Positions 57,887 to 64,000 of a stretch of DNA of 64,000 nucleotides are shown here, in pieces. Each line of letters opens with the position of its first letter. The stretch's first letter is position 1. Both the position numbers and the translations under genes were made by a program. The notes under the pieces are model-generated. The model searched no databases. It was not told the DNA's origin and was given only the letters and a program-made list of their open reading frames with translations. Source of the stretch: JBFXAF01 sp050184585 (GTDB lineage: Bacteria > Pseudomonadota > Alphaproteobacteria > Rhizobiales > Rhizobiaceae); assembly GCA_050184585.1 (NCBI GenBank), contig JBFXAF010000002.1, positions 1 to 64,000 of the forward strand. The letters are read 5' to 3'.

Positions 57887-58870
57887 ATGACTGGGGACAA
57901 CGCAGCAGACGCCGTACAACCGCCGCCGGTACAGCCACCTCGGCCCCAAACGGTGCCGACAAAATCACTAAGGCCAAATCCCCACAACCCGCGGATGCTT
58001 TTCGATGAAGAGCCTTTGCAGACGCTTGAGGCGTCTATTCGGAAGGTGGGCATACTGGTCCCGCTCACCGTCTATCAGGCAAGTGGCTCCAAACAGTACA
58101 CAATTCTTGACGGCCAGCGCCGCTGGATTTGCGCGCAACGCATAGGTCTTCCTCAGGTACCAATCAATGCGGTGACGGAACCCTCTCTCGCGCAGAACAT
58201 CGTGACGATGTTCCAGATACATAAGCTTCGGAAAGATTGGGAGCTTATGCCTACCGCCTTAAAGCTTGGTGTCCTCATGGACACCCTCGACGAGCGTGGC
58301 GACGCCGCGTTAGCTGACCTGACTGGCCTCGACGTCGCCGTCGTCAGCCGGTGCAAGAAATTGCTGTCATTCGAGGCTGAGTATCAAGACCAAATGCTCG
58401 ACCCGGAACCCGATCGTCGCCTAAACGCCGATCTGTTTATTGAAATGTATCCGATCGTCACTGACCGCTCGGTTAGAAGTGCGGACTGGTTCAATCGACG
58501 AAAAATGATCGATGCTTTCATCAGAAAGTATCGTGAGAAAACATCTGGATTTCGTGCGGTAACAGATTTTCGTAAGATAAAATCGTATCTAACGCTTGCA
58601 CGAAAAGTGGATAGAGTCGAGGATGTGCTCGGACGCCTTCAACAGCTTATTGAGAGTGATCAGGTCAACATCTCTGACCTGGAAATTGAAGCTGCACGAA
58701 TACACCGCGAAGCCGAAACTCTAGCACGAACGCTGGGACGATTAAGACTAGATATCGTTGAAATCGATCCGGATAGCTTTGCGGCAGAAGAAAGCCTTTG
58801 GATTGAGATTGAAAAACTACTTGTCGCGCTCCGAGAAAAATTAGCTGAAGCCGAAAGGCGCTCAGTTTGA
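57887..58870 (+). CDS. ParB/Srx-fold protein of an accessory island
   Basis: A 327-residue protein. The N-terminal ParB/sulfiredoxin-like domain (about residues 25-120) has RPNPHNPRMLFDEEPLQTLE and ILDGQRRWICAQRIGL, close to the GERR-type box of ParB. A helical region with a helix-turn-helix-like stretch (about 135-175) and a long coiled-coil-like tail follow. There is no parA nor parS nearby, so it is not a chromosome-partition gene. Base composition is more AT-rich than the host genes. No ribosome binding site is clear at ATG 57887. It overlaps the next gene as TTGA. Confidence 0.82.
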   Translation: MTGDNAADAVQPPPVQPPRPQTVPTKSLRPNPHNPRMLFDEEPLQTLEASIRKVGILVPLTVYQASGSKQYTILDGQRRWICAQRIGLPQVPINAVTEPSLAQNIVTMFQIHKLRKDWELMPTALKLGVLMDTLDERGDAALADLTGLDVAVVSRCKKLLSFEAEYQDQMLDPEPDRRLNADLFIEMYPIVTDRSVRSADWFNRRKMIDAFIRKYREKTSGFRAVTDFRKIKSYLTLARKVDRVEDVLGRLQQLIESDQVNISDLEIEAARIHREAETLARTLGRLRLDIVEIDPDSFAAEESLWIEIEKLLVALREKLAEAERRSV

Positions 58871-59700
58871 ATAGCTCAAACACCGAAGAACAACCACTTG
58901 CAACAGAGGCTCAGCTGACCGCCTGGGTTGGGCGATTCTCAGCATACAGAAAGGCCCCCTCGAGAGCTGATCTGCTGGCCTGGCTGGGGCAATTCGACGT
59001 TAAGCATATGCCTTTGGCTCACAGACTGCTCGATGCAGTTGTCATAGTACCGGAGATTGACGCGCACTACGGCTATAAGAACGCACTGAACAACTTAGAA
59101 GGCTGGAACCGGAAGATTGAGCTTCGGCAGGGGAGGTGGTTTTTCGTCGGGGTCGGCAGTGCCGGCGAAAGTGGTCCTGCAATGCTTCGGATGTTTCGCG
59201 AAGCTAACGGGATGACCTCCGATAGCTGGCAACGTTTTTTTGTTACAGCCAAAGAGCTTCCTGGATTAAACCTTAGCGCTTACGACAGTGTCGTATTCGT
59301 GGACGACTTCGCCGGGACCGGTACACAAGTAGTAAATTATTGGCCGATTTTGGCTGAATTGGTGGCATCGGAAGCTAGATGTCATTTGATTTTGACTGCC
59401 GCGACAGAATATGCTGCGAAGAAAATTTCAGACAAGACCGAATTGATATTACATTGCTCAATAATTCTCGAAGAGGGAAGCAATCTGTTTTCGGAATCGA
59501 GCAAACTGTTTAGCAAAGATGAAAGGGTGGCGCTGGATCACTATGGTAACAAGGCCTGGAGCGCGCACCCGAGGGGCTTTGGAGGCTGTGGTGTGGCGCT
59601 AGTCCTTTCACACAAAACCCCAAACAATAGCCTACCCGTTTTGCATGCGAATCATGATGGTTGGGTCGGCCCGTTCCCAAGAAACTTGATCCAGCGATAA
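58867..59700 (+). CDS. Phosphoribosyltransferase-like protein (PRTase-CE type)
   Basis: A 277-residue protein. The PRPP-binding-like loop is VVFVDDFAGTGTQ (142-154) with the acidic pair Asp146/Asp147. The domain before it contains RWFFVGVGSAGESGPAMLRM. This pattern fits the PRTase-CE family, which is linked in published genome-context work to prokaryotic conflict systems. The start TTG 58867 overlaps the ParB-like stop, so both are co-translated. It is convergent with the Dam gene, four bases away. Base composition is AT-rich. Enzyme activity is not proven by the sequence. Confidence 0.78.
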   Translation: MNSSNTEEQPLATEAQLTAWVGRFSAYRKAPSRADLLAWLGQFDVKHMPLAHRLLDAVVIVPEIDAHYGYKNALNNLEGWNRKIELRQGRWFFVGVGSAGESGPAMLRMFREANGMTSDSWQRFFVTAKELPGLNLSAYDSVVFVDDFAGTGTQVVNYWPILAELVASEARCHLILTAATEYAAKKISDKTELILHCSIILEEGSNLFSESSKLFSKDERVALDHYGNKAWSAHPRGFGGCGVALVLSHKTPNNSLPVLHANHDGWVGPFPRNLIQR

Positions 59701-59704
59701 CTTT

Positions 59705-60559
59705 CTAAAATGATCGAAAGAGTGCCTCCTTCACTCGGCCACGCTTGCTTGAGTCGGACGCCAGCGTTGACGATCGCTCCAACTCGGTGACCGAGAAGTC
59801 GGAATACAAAGCTACAATGTCAGGGTGTAGCGCGTTGGACACCACCACATAGGCCCCCTTGTTAGCAAGCTTGTTGGCTCTTATCGCCAATCGCTCTTGG
59901 TCTTCCCAACGGAAAAGCCGTTCGTTCCAATCCCTGAAGCCGTTGAAATTATGTTTCGTCACGTAGGGGGGATCCAGAAAAACAAGATCGCCGGATCTGA
60001 CACTTCTCAATGCTATCTCAAAATCGCAGCTTCTGATGGTTACCTTCCGTGACGACAGCGCCCTTGAGCAGCAGAATAGATTGGTACGATCAAACAAGAA
60101 GTCAGTCTGCGGAAGCCCATAGGGAACATTGAATTCACCTTTTGCATTCACCCGGTATAGTCCGTTCCAGCAAGTCTTATTTAGATAAAGAAATTCCGCA
60201 GCCCTCTCTGGATAATCGGCTGATCTATTTCTTCGAAGTTCGTAGAAAAACTCCTTCGAAGGTTTAAGTGGTTCGAGAAAACGGGCGATATCTCTGCTGT
60301 GGTCTCTTACGCTTTTCCATGCATTGATGAGCTCTGAACTGGCATCCGATAAGGTTGCCCTTCGAGGCTGCAGCGCAAAAAAAAGTGCGCCGGAGCCTAG
60401 GAAAGGCTCATAGTATCGACCGTATGTTGCTGGAAGTAATGGCAACATCTTATCCAGAAGACGTTGTTTCGAGCCCGCCCAGCGAAGGAACGGACGCGTC
60501 TTGCCTTGTGGCCCATCCGATCGGGCGGCGCGTTTTGACTCGATTTTCGTTTCAAACAT
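59705..60559 (-). CDS. DNA adenine methylase (Dam family)
   Basis: A 284-residue adenine-N6 methyltransferase of the Dam/D12 class. It has FLRWAGSKQRLLDKMLP, the SAM motif EPFLGSGALFFAL (51-63) and the catalytic DPPY (196-199) in VFLDPPYVTKHNF. It is not CcrM, the cell-cycle methylase of alphaproteobacteria. No restriction endonuclease gene is adjacent, so it may be a solitary or defence-linked methylase. ATG 60559 begins MFETKIESKR; the frame extends 17 codons upstream. Base composition is like that of the neighbouring ParB and PRTase genes. Confidence 0.9.
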   Translation of the reverse strand: MFETKIESKRAARSDGPQGKTRPFLRWAGSKQRLLDKMLPLLPATYGRYYEPFLGSGALFFALQPRRATLSDASSELINAWKSVRDHSRDIARFLEPLKPSKEFFYELRRNRSADYPERAAEFLYLNKTCWNGLYRVNAKGEFNVPYGLPQTDFLFDRTNLFCCSRALSSRKVTIRSCDFEIALRSVRSGDLVFLDPPYVTKHNFNGFRDWNERLFRWEDQERLAIRANKLANKGAYVVVSNALHPDIVALYSDFSVTELERSSTLASDSSKRGRVKEALFRSF

Positions 60560-60726
60560 CGTGTCAGTGTCTAGCAACGAACCGCCGCGGTGCAAAGTGC
60601 CGTGCGGCATAGATCGTCGGCTTCCGCAATCAGTATCCTATTCGCGCGACCGCAAACAGCGTGCTGTTCTCCCCCGAACCAAATCCTCCGTCCCCGCGCT
60701 TCTGCCCTTTCAGCAGGACCCACCCC

Positions 60727-60858
60727 ATGCCCTACATCGAAGGATTCGTGCCCGCCGTGCCCACGGCCGCCAAGGAGGTCTCCATCAGGCACGCGACCGA
60801 GGCGGCCGCCCATTTCAAGAAGCTCGGCGCGACGCGGCTGGTGGAGTGCTGGGGGTGA
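60727..60858 (+). pseudogene. Truncated DUF1428 gene (5' fragment)
   Basis: This reads 43 residues (MPYIEGFVPAVPTAAKEVSI at the start, ending LVECWG) and then stops with TGA. It matches the first 43 residues of the intact gene at 61012, with about 40 bases at its end identical. The remaining 70 residues of the family are missing. It seems to be a decayed tandem duplicate at the edge of the accessory island. Confidence 0.8.
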
Positions 60859-60914
60859 GACGCCGGTTCGCGCAGCGAATGCATCGTGCCGGTGGCCGAT
60901 GGAAGGCGTCGAAC

Positions 60915-60948
60915 GGGCGGGAGCTGCCGGAGGCAGCGGGTCCCGCCC
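60915..60948. repeat. Strong stem-loop between DUF1428 copies
   Basis: Outer arms GGGCGGGA (60915-60922) and TCCCGCCC (60941-60948) and inner arms GCTGCC and GGCAGC form a 14-bp stem with a three-base bulge. No T-run follows, so a terminator is uncertain. Confidence 0.6.
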
Positions 60949-61011
60949 CGACGTGTCGAGAAACCTCTCTGGCCTTATCGCGTTTCCCGCTCTCATTAGA
61001 GGAGTGATCCC

Positions 61012-61356
61012 ATGCCCTATATCGAAGGTTTCGTCGCGGCCGTGCCCAAGGCCAATAAGGAAATCTACATCAAGCACGCGACCGAGGCGGCCGCCTACTT
61101 CAAGAAGCTCGGCGCGACGCGGCTGGTGGAGTGCTGGGGCGACGACGTCTCCAGGGGCGAGATTACCGACTTCTACAAGGCGACGCCCTGCAAGGACGAC
61201 GAGGTGCCGATCTTCTCCTGGGTCGAATATCCCGACAAGGCCACGCGGGATGCGGCGAACAAGCAGATGGCCGAGGACTACAAGCCCGGCACGGAAATGC
61301 CGTTCGATGCGAAACGCATGTTCTGGGGCGGCTTCGAGCAGGTGGTGAACGAGTAG
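61012..61356 (+). CDS. DUF1428 domain protein
   Basis: A 114-residue protein of the DUF1428 family, full length. Family features are YIEGFVAAVPKANKEIY, GATRLVECWGDDVSRGEI and the C-terminal MPFDAKRMFWGGFEQVVN. The fold is a dimeric alpha-beta barrel of unknown role. GAGGAG lies upstream of ATG 61012. It follows a truncated copy of itself. Confidence 0.92.
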   Translation: MPYIEGFVAAVPKANKEIYIKHATEAAAYFKKLGATRLVECWGDDVSRGEITDFYKATPCKDDEVPIFSWVEYPDKATRDAANKQMAEDYKPGTEMPFDAKRMFWGGFEQVVNE

Positions 61357-61361
61357 CGCAG

Positions 61362-61538
61362 CGCGCTCCCTCCCCCTCGAGGGGAGGGTGCCGAGCGCAG
61401 CGAGGCGGGTGGGGTACGAGCGGCCGGCCTCGGCGCTATCTTGTCACCGTCGGAAGGGCGTGCCCTTCATAGGCGACCCCACCCGGCCGGCCTTTGGCCG
61501 GCCACCCTCCCCTCAAGGGGGAGGGAGCGCGTCGCGCT
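61362..61538. repeat. Paired palindromic intergenic repeat after the DUF1428 gene
   Basis: Two facing hairpins: CCTCCCCCTCGAGGGGAGG on the left, and GGCCGGCCTTTGGCCGGCC with CCCTCCCCTCAAGGGGGAGG on the right. The shared words GGGTGGGGT and ACCCCACCCGGCC make it the same family as the element at 20641-20793. The outer ends (GCGCGCTCC / GGAGCGCG) extend the symmetry. Confidence 0.85.
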
Positions 61539-62275
61539 ACGCGCCCCTCATCCTGAGACGCCCTCGCCTAGGGCCAGCGCGAAGGACGCACAGCGTCGGT
61601 GGACAAACTTTCCACCCACCCCCAGCCATTTCAATCACTTCCACAAATTATCCGCCCGTTTTCTCCACCACCCCGCAGACCGCCCTTACAATAGCCCCGT
61701 CGTTTCCACCGGGATCGCTGTTCGCGACGGTGACCAGCGGGAGACGACCGGCGCCTCCGGGCCGTCCTCGTAAGGCGGCTCTGGGGAGGTTCCGCCGAAG
61801 GTTCCCCTGCGGGCATTAGGACCCGTGCGTGCCGGACGGTTGCACTTAACCCCGTCCAGGTCGCCACCCTGCCATCAGATCGGCCGGGCGGTGACCCAGA
61901 CGGGGGAAGCGGATCGGGCGGGTGCCAAAAGTCGCCGGACGGGCGGCCGTGAGGTCGCACACATAAACTTAGATGAGCGACCCCGTGGCCGCCCGTCTTC
62001 CCGACCCTTCGAGGTCAGCTCTTTGAAATGGCCAGACCGGAAACGGGGCGTGGCAACGGGAGGCGATGACCGAAGCGCAACCCATCCACTTCGTCATCCT
62101 CGGGCGACCGGAGCGAAGCGAAGGGAGACCCGGGGATCCATGCCTGAACGGAGACACCAAGCCGGCGGTCCCGGAAAACCCCGCCCCATGCGCCCGCACC
62201 GCCTCGCCACGCCGTTAACCCCATCCCCCACCCTCCGGTTGTCGCCGCCCCGTCCCTTTCGCTACAACACCCGTC
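61539..62275. other. Non-coding region with several stem-loops
   Basis: This 737-bp stretch has no convincing gene. It includes GGACGG/CCGTCC arms enclosing TTGCACTTAAC (near 61837-61856) and a long hairpin with perfect arms GACGGGCGGCC (61938-61948) and GGCCGCCCGTC (61987-61997). The density of paired arms between about 61700 and 62000 suggests a structured RNA, but I could not match it to RNase P, tmRNA, SRP RNA or a riboswitch. Confidence 0.45.
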
Positions 62276-62968
62276 ATGGACCGCCCGACCCGCCGCGACC
62301 TGCTCGTCGCCGCCCCGATGCTGACCTATCTCCTGCTCGCAGGCCGCGGGGCGCGCGCGCAGCAGTTCGCCGGCCTCGACGCCTCCTATGCCGAGATCGG
62401 CGCAAAGTTTCCGCCGCGGCCGAGCGTCGGCAACGTGTCGGGCAGCGCCGTCGACCTGCCGGTCTTCGTGCACCTCGCCGCGCAGGCGCCGGCCACGCTC
62501 GTCGCCTCCTTCGACGGCGCCATCGGCACCATGGAGAACGCCCGCATCGTCTCGGCCTCGTCCGACTATCTTGAGTTCCGGCACGCCGGCGCGGGCGGCC
62601 GCATCGAGGTGGCGACGGTCGAGATGGCCGCCGACGTCTCGAACGACCACTCGATCGCCGGCGTCCTGTCGGTGTCGATCGAACGGGATCTGCGGGTCGG
62701 CGCGGAACTCGTGAGCAACGGCGCCCTGTCGGTCAGCCAGTTCCGCCGGCAGATGAAAGTGCTGCGCGACCAGCGCGAGCTCCTCATCGCCGAGGAAAAG
62801 CGCACCAGGGGCGGCGGCGCCATCTACCTGCCGATCCAGAGCCGCGTGCGCCGCACGGGCAGCGCCGAGACCGAGCGGCTCGAACAGGAGATCGCGCTGC
62901 TCAGGACCGAGCTAGAGACCGTTCAGCGGCGCGTCGCCGAACTGTCGCATTTCATCATGACGAACTGA
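62276..62968 (+). CDS. Exported hypothetical protein with coiled-coil C-terminus
   Basis: A 230-residue protein. The start TRRDLLVAAPMLTYLLL is a signal sequence with a twin-arginine-like RR. The middle (about 35-150) is beta-rich. The C-terminus (about 195-230) is a short coiled coil (ETERLEQEIALLRTELETV). No family is recognised. It is two bases before the next gene and probably co-transcribed with it. No ribosome binding site is visible at ATG 62276. Confidence 0.7.
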   Translation: MDRPTRRDLLVAAPMLTYLLLAGRGARAQQFAGLDASYAEIGAKFPPRPSVGNVSGSAVDLPVFVHLAAQAPATLVASFDGAIGTMENARIVSASSDYLEFRHAGAGGRIEVATVEMAADVSNDHSIAGVLSVSIERDLRVGAELVSNGALSVSQFRRQMKVLRDQRELLIAEEKRTRGGGAIYLPIQSRVRRTGSAETERLEQEIALLRTELETVQRRVAELSHFIMTN

Positions 62969-62970
62969 AG

Positions 62971-63729
62971 ATGAAGAAACGCCTCGCCGCCCTCGCCCTC
63001 TTCGCAACCCTCGCGTTCGCCCTTCCGTCGGCCGCGCAGGCGCCCGCCGACCGGAGCGACGAGACCCTGATGACGTGGTACGGCGCGACGCTGCGCCAGG
63101 CCTACCGTTCGGGCGAGACCGCCGCGCTCGACGCCGACGCCTTTCTCGCGGCCGAGGAAGAACTCGACCGCCGGGGGCTGATCACCACCGAGAACCTTTC
63201 CGAGATCGAGCGCGGCATCGTCTATGTCGGCATGCCGCTCGCCCAGGCGCTCGCCTCCATCGACGGGCTGGAGGAGGTCGACACGCTGGTCCTGAAAGGC
63301 CATCTGATCCGCTCGTTCCGGGGCCCGACCTCCGTCAAGCTCGGCAGCCGCGAGCGCTTCGACACCTTCATCGCCTGCGACGACAGGATCGTCACGCTCT
63401 ACGCCGCCTCGGGGCTGATCACGGCCGAGACCTACAACCAGACCTTCGGCAGCGGCCGCATCCGCTTCCAGACGAATTTCGCGAAGGACTTCTGGACGTC
63501 AGCCGACTTCGAGCCGCGCATCCGCGGCAACCGGGAGTTCAGGAAACCCGGCCACTACGGCGACAGAAGGGAGCACCGCTGGTCGCTGTTCTCCAACAAT
63601 TCGGGCGTGTTCGTGAAACCGTCGGACTGGCACGCGACGGGCGCGACCAGCTACCGCCCGAAAGGGCGCGGGGTCGACATCAACGACATGATGAACGGCC
63701 ACATCCGCAAGGGCGGCAGCGTCTGCTGA
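62971..63729 (+). CDS. Exported hypothetical protein
   Basis: A 252-residue protein with a signal peptide (residues 1-23, MKKRLAALALFATLAFALPS). The mature part contains EIERGIVYVGMPLAQALASIDG and near the end THE basic segment FVKPSDWHATGATSYRPKG. No family is recognised. It follows the previous gene by two bases and likely forms an operon with it. Confidence 0.72.
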   Translation: MKKRLAALALFATLAFALPSAAQAPADRSDETLMTWYGATLRQAYRSGETAALDADAFLAAEEELDRRGLITTENLSEIERGIVYVGMPLAQALASIDGLEEVDTLVLKGHLIRSFRGPTSVKLGSRERFDTFIACDDRIVTLYAASGLITAETYNQTFGSGRIRFQTNFAKDFWTSADFEPRIRGNREFRKPGHYGDRREHRWSLFSNNSGVFVKPSDWHATGATSYRPKGRGVDINDMMNGHIRKGGSVC

Positions 63730-63743
63730 GCGGTGAAGGCGGC

Positions 63744-64000
63744 TTAGTGCCCGCCCTTTTCCGCCTTCGCGGCCTCGGCCATCTTCGCCTCGGCGGCGGC
63801 GTAGGCCCTGTTGTCGGCGGCGATGATCTCCGCCTCGATGTATTCGCACGAGACGTCGGTTATGGTGCCCATGCGCCGGTTGGCCGCCATCCAGGAAAGG
63901 TTGGCGAGCAGGCCGTCGGCGCCGGCCTCTTCGTTGGCCGCGGTCTCCAGCGCGCCGATATTGCCCACCTTGCCGCACATCGCGCGAGTCAGCTCCGACA
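63744..64000 (-). CDS. Hypothetical protein, C-terminal part (5' end beyond the window)
   Basis: The frame from the stop at 63744 is open through to the right edge; the first ATG inside is at 63980 and gives 78 residues. The visible part is Ala-rich and helical (GADGLLANLSWMAANRRMG, AAEAKMAEAAKAEKGGH). It reads in frame upstream of that ATG without a stop, so the gene may start outside. No family is recognised. Confidence 0.55.
   Translation of the reverse strand, partial: SELTRAMCGKVGNIGALETAANEEAGADGLLANLSWMAANRRMGTITDVSCEYIEAEIIAADNRAYAAAEAKMAEAAKAEKGGH

Noticed and set aside
57887..58870. Chromosome-partition ParB
   Set aside because: The ParB-like fold is present, but there is no ParA, no parS-like site and the base composition is foreign, so a partition role is unlikely.
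59705..60559. Complete restriction-modification system
   Set aside because: Only the methylase is recognisable; neither neighbour has a known endonuclease motif.
61631..61960. 109-codon minus-strand frame in the structured intergenic region
   Set aside because: Composition is low-complexity Pro/Arg/Gly and the region is dominated by stem-loops; RNase P, tmRNA and SRP RNA were considered from memory and did not match.

Overview
The window is GC-rich chromosomal DNA of an alphaproteobacterium, most likely of the order Rhizobiales (Hyphomicrobiales) and close to the Mesorhizobium/Phyllobacteriaceae group. This rests on an RpoD with rhizobial layout, a long CarB of about 1160 residues, the closeness of carA, a GatB/YqeY gene, dnaG and rpoD, a UgpBAEC importer, an HlyU-family small protein and typical alphaproteobacterial palindromic intergenic repeats. 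No tRNA, rRNA, CRISPR array, transposase or prophage was seen.

Layout. 1-5.4 kb: two autotransporter adhesin genes on the minus strand, the first running off the window and carrying a glycine-rich passenger. 5.5-13.8 kb: a GlxA-type AraC regulator, a TMEM43-like membrane protein, an M16 zinc protease, a divergent VOC/TetR pair with two matching palindromic operators, an SRPBCC protein, a secreted DUF2259-like protein and an HlyU-family protein. 14.2-17.5 kb: a three-gene, translationally coupled operon encoding an ABC ATPase with an N-terminal effector-associated-like domain, an eight-helix membrane protein and a TIR protein with a similar N-terminal domain. I regard this as the most likely undescribed system. 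17.5-25.6 kb: GyrI-like and LysE genes, the glycerol-3-phosphate importer ugpBAEC, and two divergent citrate-synthase-family genes, one fused to a DNA-binding domain, around a perfect inverted repeat. 25.9-38.5 kb: a winged-helix/TPR regulator, rpoD, dnaG, a Na/Pi cotransporter, an MFS exporter, two DUF1801 genes, yqeY and carA.

38.5-49.5 kb: small hypothetical genes, a HisKA_2/HWE-type sensor kinase, a TadG-like von Willebrand factor A protein, a YpfJ-type metalloprotease, a 269-bp nested palindromic element, a GNAT acetyltransferase, an MttB-family methyltransferase and a third autotransporter. 49.5-54.1 kb: a small basic protein whose ribosome binding site lies in a perfect hairpin, a WaaG-like glycosyltransferase, and an exported caspase-TPR protein. 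54.3-57.8 kb: carB. 57.9-60.6 kb: an AT-richer accessory island (ParB-like protein, PRTase-CE-like phosphoribosyltransferase, DNA adenine methylase) followed by a truncated and an intact DUF1428 gene. 61.4-64 kb: repeats, a structured non-coding stretch and three genes for exported or hypothetical proteins.

The core genes (carA, carB, rpoD, dnaG, yqeY, ugp) are housekeeping. The accessory content worth attention is the EAD-ABC/membrane/EAD-TIR operon, the ParB/PRTase/Dam island, the exported caspase and the small regulatory palindromes. Where an upstream start lacked a ribosome binding site or lay far before the conserved protein start, I used the internal start and say so.
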